This document shows positions 1-10,974 of a stretch of 64,000 nucleotides of DNA, one piece after another (position 1 is the first letter of the stretch; each line of letters starts with the position of its first letter). Where the stretch lies: NCBI GenBank assembly GCA_037043235.1, contig JAWRVZ010000016.1, positions 4,695,001 through 4,759,000 on the forward strand. Reading direction: 5' to 3'. A program made the translations under genes and the position numbers. The stretch is from Rhodeus uyekii. Taxonomy: Eukaryota > Chordata > Actinopteri > Cypriniformes > Acheilognathidae. A model generated the notes under the pieces. The model saw only the letters and a list, made by a program, of their open reading frames with translations. It was not told where the DNA came from and did no database searches.

Positions 1-148
1 ATTTTACATTATTTCATTGTTTATAGGTCAATTTAGCTTTATTATGAAATTTAATGGGGTGTTTTTGGAGGGCTTGGAACAGATTAGCCATTTTACATTT
101 TTCAGGCCGCCTCGGAACGGATTAATTTTGTATCTTGAGGTACCACTG
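1..148 (-). mobile_element. Tigger-like DNA transposon, terminal fragment
   Basis: The right edge reads TATCTTGAGGTACCACTG followed by TA. Its reverse complement closely matches the left terminus of a second copy at 55969. Positions 5-108 also match 56425-56518 almost base for base, so this is the same repeat family. The element enters from outside the window, so only one terminus is seen. The TA flank and the TACCTCAAG-type terminus suggest the Tc1/mariner superfamily, Tigger/pogo side (inference). No transposase is visible. Confidence 0.65.
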
Positions 149-150
149 TA

Positions 151-741
151 TTTCAGATGTTTTACTTCACTTTAATTCACGGTTACTTGTCAGTGCTTTG
201 TGTGAAATTTACAAGCAATTTCTGAGTGAAACCTGTTTATTATCACACCAAATTTCTTTCAGTGTAGCCATCAAAGAAAATAAACACTTAGTAAAGAACA
301 GAAAAGAGAGTCTCACACCTGTTCGTCAAATTTGGTGGGCGCATCTGCCAGACTGCTGGGGTCTGCTAACAGACTGAGGTCGAGCTCACTGGGTCCTACG
401 AAGAAAAGCAAAAGATACAGTCAAACTCTTAGAAAAGACATTGAAAGAAATATATATTGAGGTCTGATTCAGAGAGCAAAAATACAGCAATGTCTTGAGA
501 GAAAATAAAGATTATACAGTAAAGACATAAATAATAAAGACATCTTTATTTAAACTACTTTCCGTCACTGAAATTGTTCTGTACCAGTAATTCAATTGTT
601 ATTGAAACCGATTCTGAATTGGTTTCTGTCTACACAGATGCTTATATATTTTGATTGTTGAGATGGTTTTAATCATTTTGCTTGCGATGATTCTCAACAC
701 AATGTTTTATTTGTTAATTGGAAAACTTTACAACTTAGTAC
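151..741. other. Intronic stretch, nothing recognised
   Basis: AT-rich sequence inside ak5. The 80-codon open frame at 135-377 shows no recognisable motif and overlaps a transposon end. No exon, RNA gene or repeat boundary could be supported. Confidence 0.6.
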
Positions 742-905
742 TTTGACATTTATGCATTTGACAGATGCTTTTATCCAAAGCAACTTGCATTGCATTCAAG
801 AAACACATTGACATTCTAATCCGTTCTTGCTTTCCATGGGAATCGAACCCATGTCCTTGGTGTTGCAAGCGCCACTCTATACTGTTTGAGCTACAAGAAC
901 GCCTG
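742..905 (-). repeat. tRNA-derived SINE
   Basis: Read on the minus strand it starts with a tRNA-like head: an A-box-like TAGCTCAAACAGTATAGAG near 893 and a B box GGTTCGATTCC near 844. A tail follows that contains TTGCTTTGGATAAAAGCATC and ends CAAATGCATAAATG. This tail type (GCTTTGGATAAAAGC, then AAATGAATAAA) is common in fish SINEs and their partner LINEs. The A box is degenerate and there is no convincing tRNA fold, so this is a SINE copy and not a tRNA gene. Confidence 0.75.
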
Positions 906-3184
906 CTGGTAAAGCAAAGGAAAGCCTAGCTTAAAAATAAATAAATAAAAAATTCACACTGAGGGTACATTTACACCAGAATGATGTACTAAAAACGGAA
1001 AGTTATTTCTTTGTGTTTTTTTACATACAGACGAGAACTTTGTCAAAATTATCCCACAGGTCACATGGATCAGCAGAAACGACTAAAGATACTGTATAAG
1101 CCAGTAGTTGGTGATGTCACTTTGTAAAGAAACACTAGGCGCCAACAGACTGAACACACATGCGGATGGCGTCACCGTTTTCACAAATTTGCATGTAGTA
1201 ACGTAACTGTCTGCACTTTGCACTTGTTTTCTCTCCGTGCTAATCCGTGCTCATAGCTGTTCTCATTTACATAAGTTCTGTCAGATAACAGAATAAGTAT
1301 GATGAATGACTGACTACATTAACCAACAGTCCAAAAAGTTGCTAAGTTTGCCGCTGTTACTAAATTGGCAACACATGTGTGAACTTGAGGAGAATTTGCT
1401 TCTACATCCACAAAAAATAGTTGCGAAAAAATGGATAAGAAAAAGTTCCAAGAAAAGCTAGCCAGGATTACTCCAAGTTCCGGGATCAGTAAACACAACA
1501 TCTGAATTAGAATGAACAACTGGAAGATTGTAAATTCAAAAAAATATTTATCCTGGAGATTCCATTGAAGAATTTGCAACTGTCCAGAGGAAAACATTTC
1601 ACAACGATTCTGACAGATCAGTGATTTTGACATGAAACCTTCGTCACAGGGGTCTGACTTCAGCCATATGGTCATGTTTTGTGTAAAAAGCATCTGTTCT
1701 GAGTTCTGATTCAGCCCAGCGCGGCACTAGCACGGGCTGGAAGAGGCTGATGCCTTTTGACATCGGTCGCCTCCGTTATAGATGCTTCACCGTAGCGTCC
1801 CCTGACAGCTCCGTTCCCTGTCCTCCAGCGCTAAACCAAAAATGACAGCAGCATCTCACACAGAAAGAACAGGCTGTTTCAGCCTACTACCCTTTTTTAT
1901 ACTGCTTTTCCCTCGATGAAGTCATCTGAATGAGTCTTAAGGGAAGAGCAGCTGTCTGACAGACTGTCTAATATGTAAAAAAACAAACAAATGTTTCTTA
2001 TCTCGTCACATTCAGTTTTGAATGACAGTTTAAATTATTGCATATTTTAATGGTGAAATTACATTAAAGTTGAGTAGTTTGCATCACTCTGTTATTGTGG
2101 GTCGATAAACATCCATCGTAAAACATTTGTCAAATATTAAATGTTTAGCTATTTATATCTTACCACACACACACACACTTTCAGTGTAAAATTTAAAAGC
2201 ATTGCTTTGGGATTCACATTCATTTTTCATGAATATCAAGCCACGCCTTCTTTGATCTGATTGGCTAACATTTAGATATTGACAAGCGCTGTTAGGCAAA
2301 CTAGCCTAAAAATGTACATTTTTTTATTTTCCGCCACCCTAACAACAAATGTAATGGAGTGCGTAATGCAGAGCTGCATTAAGAAACCTCAAATATTGGG
2401 GGTGGACAATTTCCAATTATTAGGGGGTACTTGTCCCCTTCAGTGCTTATGCTGGTTATGAACGACGTGTGGTGGGATTATGTATTAAGGCAGAGACTTT
2501 GCACCTGCGACCACAGGATGTAATGGAATATTTCTTGCCCCAGTAGGATTGTGAGTCACAGACATGCATTTGTTGCCACAGACGTGGCATTATTGGAAAA
2601 GCGTTTGAGGGATTGTGCGAGTGGGTGGAAGGGTCATTTCTGTGATGCAGGACCTTTTTGAACTCTGCCACTTTTAATTAATTAACATGCCTGAGGTATT
2701 TCTATTAAAGGGCAACAGACTTTCAGGAATATGCTCTGGTTAAGAACAGGCATCATCATATGAATAATCAAACTTGATGGCAAGAAAAACATTTCAGCGA
2801 GGAGCTGGGAGATTTACATGAGGGGGCGAACTATATAACAACCAGTAGGGGCTTTCGCACTGGAGGAACCTTTTCATAGTTCCTAGAACTAATCCCAGTT
2901 TTTGTTTGTGTAACAGGAATTGGAAACGATTTTATTTTCAGGGAACGGATTTTGGGAGAAATAAATCAGCTCCTACTTCAGAGTTGGGTGGATGTTTAAA
3001 ATATGTATATTTATACTTTAAAAATATTTTAATTAAATCTATTTAATTATAAAACATTAATATTATACATTTACTCTCTCTCTCATGCGATACGAATTAT
3101 GGCGCTCTACACTCATCAATGACAGTAGTATCTTGAGACTCCAGTAATGGCGACGATGACAGACCTGTGCGGTTCGATGAATGT
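906..3184. other. Intronic stretch, mostly unassigned
   Basis: There is no supported gene. It contains a short (AC)n run at 2164-2180. A G-rich stretch around 2390-2445 (TTGGGGGTGGACAA, then AGGGGGTACTTGTCCCC) looks like old repeat sequence. A block near 2849-2945 containing TTTCGCACTGGAGGAACC resembles a MITE edge, but no partner terminus was found. The minus-strand 124-codon frame at 1319-1693 has no family features. Confidence 0.5.
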
Positions 3185-3206
3185 GATGATGATGATGATG
3201 ATGATG
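3185..3206 (+). repeat. (GAT)7 microsatellite
   Basis: Seven perfect GAT units lie directly beside the truncated internal end of the pogo-like fragment that follows. Confidence 0.9.
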
Positions 3207-3214
3207 GTATAATG

Positions 3215-3548
3215 AGGTCTTTAAATCAGTTCAGGAAGTGTCTCATCGTCAGATATCGGCGCTGGATCGTCAACATTTGCTTCTGAGAGAGGTGAAGAGG
3301 CTCCCACTCCACTCGTGCTCTCATTGGTCGACTCGCGCCGGGAACCAATCAGGTGCTTGTCTGAGTGCCGTGTGTGTGTACAAAGCCTCTGAGAGAGTTT
3401 CTCTCTTTCTCTGGCAACGCTGCTTTCCGCAATATGGCTGCCAATATGGCAGTATTTTTGAATTTTTATTTTTCTACAAATATTTTTGAAAAATCTGTGA
3501 TGCACTGAGGCCGCGAAACTTGAACCGCGAAGTGGCGAGGGATTACTG
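3215..3548 (-). mobile_element. Pogo/Tigger-like element fragment
   Basis: The right edge is GGCGAGGGATTACTG followed by TA, the reverse complement of the left terminus at 48154 (CAGTAATCCCTCGCC). The first ~200 bases read inward match 48154-48390, including ACTTCGCGG, the ATTTTTCAAAAATATT block and ATTGGTTCCCGGCGCGAG. A 94-codon minus-strand frame (3505-3221) ends in an acidic stretch (DDPAPISDDETLPELI) that may be transposase-derived. The opposite terminus is missing. Confidence 0.7.
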
Positions 3549-3976
3549 TATATATTGATTAGCCAAACGCATTCTACACACCGGCACCCAGCATTTTTAA
3601 AAAGCCACGTAAGCAGTTAATAGCCTGTATATTACTCCGAGAACATGGACCGACGCCAAATTCCAGGAACTTAACCTTTACGCTGAGGAAATCCATCGCA
3701 ACTTTGAAGGGTATACGGGTATACAATCTAGTATACAAAGGGACAGATTTACTAAACAGGGCAATTCCAAAAAAGCATTGTAAAGCAAGGAAAGGAAAAA
3801 GCAAGGAAATTTCAGTGCGTGATCTACTGATGACAAGCAAATTAAAGAACAGCCAGATCATTTCTATAATGACCAAGAGCGCAAAAATGGGGGTCTGGTT
3901 TAAGAGATGCTTTTTTTAAATGCCACAAATAATACATTTATTACCAGAAACCTTAGAAGATCATCTTGCATGATTA

Positions 3977-4406
3977 CTGTATTTTCCCGCACATAACCCA
4001 CAGGTTATACCAGATTTTACAAACCCACGGGTGGGGGGGGGGCGGGTTATATTACAAATTTTTGACACGTAATAATATTTCTATATATTTGTTACGTCCC
4101 TAAGGACGTAAGTTTTTTGCGGAATTTTCTTTCTGTTTTTCTTTCTTGTGAGGCTTCTTAAGGGACGAGAGTGGGAGAGACTGCTTTTCCTTTTTGTTCT
4201 GATTCCGACTTGTGTTTGTTTTCTTATTGTTTGAATTTCGCGCACAAGCACTGTGTACCGAACCTGAACAGTTATGATAATTGAAGTCATGTGAGCAACA
4301 TTTGAAATTCGAAATGTGAACTTACACAAAAAAGTTCATCAATCTATGGGTGCGGGTTATGCCAACAATTTTTTACACAAACCGGATTATCTGCGGGAAA
4401 ATACGA
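3977..4406. mobile_element. Nonautonomous TIR element, TA-flanked (CTGTATTTTCCCGC family, copy 1)
   Basis: The left end is CTGTATTTTCCCGCACATAA. The right end GCGGGAAAATACG is the inverted copy, and TA lies on both sides. The interior (TTGTTACGTCCCTAAGGACG near 4089, and an open stretch reading TSIIITVQVRYTVLVREI on the minus strand) recurs in opposite orientation at 59920-60525. Ends of the type CCGTATTTTYCCGC with TA flanks suggest a Tc1/mariner-superfamily MITE. No complete transposase is present. Confidence 0.75.
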
Positions 4407-4407
4407 T

Positions 4408-6690
4408 AATTTAAATACTCTCTAAATTTTCAGTCTGACAGGGAAACTCCTACAAAGCATATATTCATTAAGGTCAGCCAGAAAAAAATAATGTCCATGC
4501 CATTTCAGCACTAATTTTTCACAGTGTGTCTTTAGTAAATCCTGACTGTAGTTTTTTGACACCAAAAAAGGGCTTGTGCAAGCGCAAACTGTTAGTAAAT
4601 CTGGCTCTAAGTGAATTTTACACAGCACAACACAATTCTGCACCAGAATACTTGAGTTATAGGACAATTATGGCTAGTACGACCAAAATGCACACCATGA
4701 CAAATCTGAGGGACGGTTTGATTTGAAGCATTAAAATGCATTACCACTGGAGTTCTCTTATTTATATCACAGTTCGATGACAGTAATAGGAGACACAGAA
4801 CAGTGGGTTTTCAAATCAGATCAGTCAGCGTGAAACAGATAATGACACAAGAATCATTAGCAGCAGAGTTAACATGGCGGGGGGGAGGAGCTGTAATTAA
4901 CCTATGCTCGATTTGATGGGCAAACACCACATACTCGGTCCATAAAGCCAATGGATAAAGCTTGACCGAGCCTCATCAGTCTCCGATGCAGTAAAATTAG
5001 AAGTTGCCCTGGTTTCCTACTGAATCCCATGAGCAGGCAATGCCATGTAATTAAGACTAACACTATTATTAGTGTAATGTGGCACGTACATTGCAAATTA
5101 TTGCCTTCATTAAAATCGACAGTTGCTCAGTATCAGTGAAGTTGAACTTTTTTTAATAGGTTTATATGTGAGCCAAAAACATTGCACGTAGGTATTCCCA
5201 TACATTTGACCAGTGTGCATATAAAGCAAAATTTTAGGATCTTTCCTCCAGTCTTCAGTGTCAGAGAAACACTAGGGACAAAACGAGATAAGTAGATACG
5301 TTCTGACTCAGTTTTGACAAGCTTTGCATGTGTTTGATTAGCTGGGTTGGGTAAGCAGTGAACTTAGAAGTAGAAAGTATCCAAATCTGCTCAAATTTGA
5401 TCGGGCCAGTCGCACATTACAGGTTTTTCCATTCCATCTGTGCCATCATTTAACTGTTTACAATGCCATTTTTGACCTCTCATATTAATGTTTTTCAGAA
5501 ACTCACATCATGAGTACATTTTTAAGACGGCTTGTCTACATAAAAGAGGTTTAACTTTGAAAACAGTGTCTGATCCCTCAGTTGAGTTGATTTTGAATGC
5601 AGTAACAGGTTCTACCACATGTGAATGGATTCTCACCCACACAAAAGAGGTACTTCAGGCTTTAACCTCTCAGATGGCAGGGAAAACATATGTATCCATA
5701 TAACAAAATTTACTGGTCAGGTAGAAATATTATATTTTATATATATATAAATGTTATTTTATTGTAACAGTTGCTGACCCATTTCTCAATACTCAGTACA
5801 CGGTTTTATTTTCACACATTTCTCATTTCCAACTTTCAGCTTGGTACATCAAGTAATATCACATCCAAAATGCACTAAACTGCCAAAACACTTCATTAAA
5901 CTCATTCTTCAATAACCCTAGCACAAACACCCAACGAATACACTTTATCACTCATAAAACAATGACTTACAAAACAAACAAACAAAAAGGTACAATGTTT
6001 CTTTACTAAAATCTCTTTACAAAACAAGAATGTTGTATGTTACTGAGCTCATGTGTACATTAGGATACAAAATTATACTAAGTTTCGCCCTTTTCCATAG
6101 ATGATAATAAAATCACATCTAATTGTTTTGATAACATATCAATTTTGAGTTTTGGGAATATGTTTCAATATGGTATTACTGTAGCAAATTGCTCTTATTC
6201 AGGGTGTTTCCCCCTCCCCATATTGTTATGTTTTGAACTTCAGTTAAACGGTTTTGAAAAAAAAGAAAAGATGTAATTTTCACACAGTTTTGGTAGTTTT
6301 TGTGTGTGAGTGAGAAATGTATTAATGCCATTTGAAAGCAGACATTGAATTCATTTTGTGCAAAAGCAGTGGAAAGTTTTCATAGTTTAGCACACATAGT
6401 GCATGTTGCATTCACTGTGTGAAGCAGTTAAAGACCGTTTTAGTTTATTTTAGGCAGAACAGCTGCAAAAATATGAATATATTCAGTAGTAATACGACTT
6501 TATTGCTAATAACGTTGGACATTTAAGTGCCACTGTTAAATCAATGTGGCATGGGAAGTGTGTAGTAACAATAACATATGCAAAGATTAGTGTCAATATG
6601 CCAAAGTATTGCAAAGTTACCGCCTTAGAATCAGTTTGGCGCCATTACATGAAATTCATTGATGACGTATTCGCCATTCAAAAATGTTTT
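4408..6690. other. Intronic stretch, nothing recognised
   Basis: AT-rich unique-looking sequence. The short open frames (for example 4526-4726 and 5488-5703) lack motifs, splice context or family resemblance. A short (TA)n tract lies near 5738-5750. Confidence 0.55.
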
Positions 6691-6696
6691 GTAACT

Positions 6697-6835
6697 CCCA
6701 ACCCCCAGGACCAGGCCTGGACTTTAGGTTATGTTTTGTTTATGTGCGTATGTGCAGTCGTCCATTTTATGATTAAAGTGTATTCGAACGTTCACCAGTT
6801 CCTGCCTCCTCCTCTGAACAACTAACCTAGTTACA
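6697..6835 (+). repeat. LTR-like 3' fragment
   Basis: It contains GGACCAGGCCTGGACTTTAG, which shares GGACCAGGCCTGGA with the LTR-like block at 26385-26640. A GATTAAAG polyadenylation-like signal and a C-rich end (CACCAGTTCCTGCCTCCTCC) follow, a layout typical of fish Gypsy-type LTR ends. The upstream U3 part was not identified and no second LTR is nearby. Confidence 0.4.
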
Positions 6836-8339
6836 GTAGATTTTTTTATAATAATTGAAAATGCAAACAAATTGCCTAGCACCAAGGAATTAAGGGAAAG
6901 ACCATACAGTGCAAAAGGTATTTAGCTATAAACAATAATTTCGAGACAAATTTGCTGTTCAGACTGTCCTCTATCTGTGTGCCAAATTGTTACAATTTTC
7001 CTGCAAGCTGTTGAATGAGCTGCCGTAGACTCAAGAGCAGAAGAAAAAAAAAATAATATAATAGGTGCCTTTAGTGCTTAGCCTCTAATGACTGTTTCTA
7101 AGGTTAGTGCCAATTCTGGACTGTTCAAATATTTAATTTTGAAAAGAGATATATAAAACTTCAAATGAGAGATTGATCTTTTGTTTTATAAACACAAAAG
7201 AAAAAAGGGAGTAAGAGAGCTAAACTAAATATGTACAAAATCATTAGGTAGACTTGATGTATTGATTTAGTTTTAATAATAATCTACAATGTGTATTTAC
7301 AATTTGTTTATGAATAACTTTTTTTCAATCTTTTCTATAGTTAAAAAATATTGTTAAATACAAAAAAAATCAAATAAAACAATAATAACATTATGCATAA
7401 ATGCATTTTCTCTGATATAACTGTATTAATTCCAATATGCTGTGTTATCTAAGCTACAGTAGATACATAATGTATAAGATCAACTGCTTTTTCCAGCGTG
7501 AGACGGCAGGGCCCTGACACTCACGTTAATAATTCAGCAGAAAGTGAAGGACAAAAGTTTAATACAACACTCACAAACTGGATTTCCCTGACAACCCAAA
7601 TCCATTTGGGTCAATTCAACCCATCCATGTCTTTTGGTATTTTTCAGCAACACCAAGCAGCACCAGGGAACACTTCACCTCCCTGTAGCAGTCTGCCACT
7701 TCCTCACCTCAAGGTTACTGGGCCCAGAGAGACTGATTACAGCACTCTCACACAGAACCTTCTCACCCACCGACCTTCCCATTCATCCTCCAATCTCTCA
7801 CTTGTAAATAAGCAACAGTTTCAAATGTTTCAACAGCATAGCACATGGTAGCCTAGGATAGTCTACTTGGAGCTCTCACGGAAAACTTTCTTAAAGTGAT
7901 TTTGCGATGACCTTGGTGAGAAGATCAAATTCACTCTAGAAGCTTTGGTGTTTCGTTCAACAGCACGAGATCAAGAGTTCTATGATGTGTGCTTCCCGTC
8001 AGGCCGATGGAATCTTGACAGGATGATTAATTAAATCCAGTGTCTGAAAAACTTTCATTTCTGGGAAGTCTAAATCTTTTTCACAACTCTGAGAAAAACT
8101 TGTTGAACAGACAGTTTGAGTTTCTGCAACTCTGAATAACACAGAAGATTAAAACAGCCTCTGAAGTACGTTTATAGACTTTAATGATTGACTTCTGAAG
8201 GTCCCATTTTAATCTTTCTAAAGAGCAGGGGACATTTTCTACACACTCAATTACGATTATCTGAAGCAATTTCCCCCTGACCACCTCAGTTGAAGCTAAG
8301 ACCACAGTGTTAGTAAATTTCCCTCCTGTTTTGAAACTA
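6836..8339. other. Intronic stretch, unassigned
   Basis: It includes a 117-codon open frame at 7498-7851 that is rich in S, T, Q and P. I recognise no domain, the frame has no visible splice partners, and it sits on the strand opposite ak5. The rest is AT-rich with no identifiable repeat. Confidence 0.5.
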
Positions 8340-8978
8340 ACCCACTACTGAAACCCCACTATTAACTAACTATTAACTACGACTTTTGCCTCAATAAATT
8401 CTTGATTACTGCTACAGATTACTGATTACTTAATAGCTAGTAAGGTAGTTTATAAGTTTAGGCATTGCATAGAAATAGGGTAGGTGTTACGCAGATGGTG
8501 CTGTGCGTGATGTGGAGACAGGATCACTGCTGATAGTTTATTTAGACAAAAAAGCCAAACCAAAACACTTCAACTATAAACACAAACGGCACTCAATGGT
8601 GCAAAACACAAACTCATGGAGAACACGGAGAGAACATCCACACACTACTAGACATCCATATAACACTGACAATCACCGACAAGGACAAGGGAAACACAAG
8701 AGGGATTTATACAAGAGGACATGGGGACCAGCTGACATGACTAACAGGGTAATTAACTAACAAGACAGGTGTAAGAAGGGCAACACAGATACACAAAAGG
8801 GACCCGGATGTGACAGACGCGACAAGACTGTGACAATAGGATTAGGAATGTATAATAACGTCATCCAGAATATGGTATTAATATGTGCTTTATAAGTACT
8901 AATAAACAGCTAATCTCCTAGTAATATGCATGCTAATAATCAACTAGTTAATACTGAGAATTGAACCCTAAACTAAAG
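8340..8978. mobile_element. Common fish MITE-like repeat, split by a solo LTR
   Basis: The left part (8340-8484) carries ATTAACTAACTATTAACTAC and TTTTGCCTCAATAAATTC. The right part (8836-8978) carries TTAATATGTGCTTTATAAG and GCATGCTAATAATCAACTAG. Together they match the order of a widespread teleost repeat built around runs of this type, with the join at TTTAGGCATTG...GGATTAGGAATG. The interruption is the LTR at 8485-8835. Family identity is from memory. Confidence 0.55.
8485..8835 (-). repeat. Solo LTR with target-site duplication
   Basis: The 351-bp block starts TGTTACGC and ends CTGTGACA, so it has TG...CA termini. It is flanked by GTAGG on the left and ATAGG on the right, a 4/5 match to a 5-bp duplication. 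On the minus strand it contains TATAAAT (8709-8715) and AATAAA (8539-8544), in promoter then polyadenylation order. No internal region is present, which fits an LTR-LTR recombination product. Confidence 0.65.
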
Positions 8979-9015
8979 TGTTATCGATTTTTTTTTTATG
9001 TTTTTATTCTGGGCT

Positions 9016-9200
9016 AATAAATATACCACTTTATTTTGCAGTCCTGTTCTGCATTTAAATACTATTAACATTGACTAATTATTGTAATTTTACTATAATA
9101 AGTACTAACCTTGAGCCTACACCTAAACATAACCTTAAACTATATATTGAAGTACTTTTATTGAGTAATTACACTGCAAGTACAAATACTAAAAGAAAGT
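9016..9200. repeat. MITE-like repeat fragment
   Basis: It contains ACCACTTTATTTTGCAGTCC, then ATTGACTAATTATTGTAATT and ATAATAAGTACTAACCTTGA. I recognise this as a common fish repeat that ends near a TGAGTAATTACACTG motif. Only one part is seen and no flanking duplication was found. Confidence 0.4.
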
Positions 9201-9476
9201 TCAACCAATACATTTTTATATCTATATGTTACACACATATTCTTGCAAAAATATTTCCAAGTATTATACATTTTCTAGCAAAAACTAGAGAACATTAATA
9301 ATATTGGATGCAAGAAATTATTTTTTGTAAGATTGAAAAATTAAATCTACTAGGAAGACACTATCAAAGATTAACAGATCACTATCAAATAAAACAGATA
9401 TAAACTAAAAGCAATAAAATGTTTCATGAGTTCAACCGTAAGAAACAAAATCAGTATTGGAATGAAGTATCATTAC

Positions 9477-9567
9477 CTGCAACAGGTTCTTTAGTGGGGT
9501 ACAGTTTGTTATCGACTGTCATGCTGATGTCACAGAACACTTCCTCTTCATCTCGATCTGCATCAAG
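9477..9567 (-). CDS. ak5: ak5 internal exon (after the first kinase domain)
   Basis: Adenylate kinase 5 transfers phosphate between AMP and ATP (nucleoside monophosphate kinase) and in vertebrates is mainly a brain, cytosolic enzyme with two kinase domains (family knowledge). This 91-bp exon has a TTATTTATACAG acceptor ending at 9568 and a GCAG|GTAATG donor at 9477/9476. It encodes 30 residues, starting LDADRDEEEVFCDISM and ending PTKEPVA, plus one base. It closely matches the AK5 segment that closes the first kinase domain and enters the linker. It joins in phase 0 to the exon at 41032-41223. Flanks are repeat-free for about 160 bp upstream. The next exon is not in the window. Confidence 0.88.
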
Positions 9568-9726
9568 CTGTATAAATAAGAAAGCACTAGTGTCAGACAT
9601 TCTGGGCTGAGGGCATACAGAAAAAAATTGGCCCCAAAAACATTTTAATGAATCACATATTGTTGTTTTGGATGATTTTAAATATGCTTTTGATTTCATC
9701 AAGCAATAATAAGCTTTAAACTAATA

Positions 9727-10858
9727 CAGTGGAACCCAGTTATGTCGACGGCCTCGGGGGTTGCAAAAAAGCGTAGAGATAACCGATGATCAAGATAACC
9801 AAAAGCCAATATAGCGATTTGTTTGATGAAGCGATCTGCATGTTATAAAAATTTACATACACTGTATATGTTTGCTGACAACAAAAGGCATATTTGCACA
9901 ACCTAACAGCAGAGATTGTAACGGCTAATTTTTTAATGTGGGGAATATACCTTTAAGACGGCGTATGTAGTTCTGAGCGCGCGGGGAGGAGAGTGTTTAG
10001 GAGTGAGAAGAGAGATGGCAGCTCTACCGCTCACTGTTATATAGCATAATCTACTGTTTCTATTTTCCTTCTTTTATGTGTGATGTTTGTCAGTGTTTCT
10101 TTTTCCTGGTTTGTACTTATGCTCTTACATGTTTGAGAAGAGTGTGCTGGTACGAAACCCATCTATAAATCTGGGCAGTCGTCGACCACTCTGACAACTC
10201 TACTAGCATTCGATAAAAACCACCTTTGATTCTCGATACAAATCTTTAATCTTCAATTGCAAACACAATTTCGCTCACAGCATAAACAGTCACAACACAC
10301 ATAAACACATTCACTCATAACACAGTTATTTCGCTCAGACACAGTTCTGAAAAGTATTGCACACGCAGTTACCATGGTTTCTTTACAAAGTCAAAAATGC
10401 TTTGTTGCTTTTTGCCATTAACGGTCTGCTTGAAAACAAATGTTTCTAAGCTTCTGTCAGTAACGACGTGTTTGTCGAAGTCAGTGTAATCTGGGAACTC
10501 CTGGACAGTGAAGGCGAACTCCTGTTCCTCCTCTTACAAGATAGAATTTGTAAAGCTTGATTTTTGCGTGAGTTCTTCTGCGGCTGCACGGCACTGCACT
10601 GCAAGAGTGAGTGAAGCGTCATTGGAGTGAGTGACCGTCATGAACGTACAACGTAAACTCAGTGCATGCGCAGTGAACTCGGTACTATCATTAGTCACAG
10701 GATCGAGATAACTGATGTTAAGTTGCGACTTTGTCCCTCATTTGTGCTTGAGATATCAGGGTTCATTAAAGAATCAACATCACCGATAAGAAAATGCTAA
10801 GAAAGATAGGGAGTTTGGCGGTTCTACTTCAAAAACGTTGACATACATATGGTGGCTG
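9727..10858. mobile_element. Tigger-like element (CAGTGGAACC family, long copy)
   Basis: The left terminus CAGTGGAACCCAGTTATGTC is preceded by TA (9725-9726). The probable right terminus GTTGACATACATATGGTGGC is followed by TGTA and is a diverged inverted copy. The first ~150 bases match the element at 28553, including GGTTGCAAAAAAGCG. The internal CAATTTCGCTCACAGC motif is shared too. No open transposase was found. It lies only ~160 bp upstream of the ak5 exon at 9477-9567. Confidence 0.65.
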
Positions 10859-10974
10859 TAAACTACAATGAAAAAAAATTTTATATTCGAAATAAACAAA
10901 ATATTCTTATTCACCAATCAAAATCCACTCAAAGGACATAACGTGAGAAAAACGTCTCAGTTACATTTTTTAAT

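Noticed and set aside
742..905. Possible tRNA gene
   Set aside because: A and B boxes are present, but the cloverleaf is not convincing and the tRNA-like head is fused to a SINE tail.
7498..7851. A 117-codon open frame rich in S, T, Q and P
   Set aside because: No recognised motif, no partner exons, wrong strand for ak5. Its length is within chance for an intron of this size.
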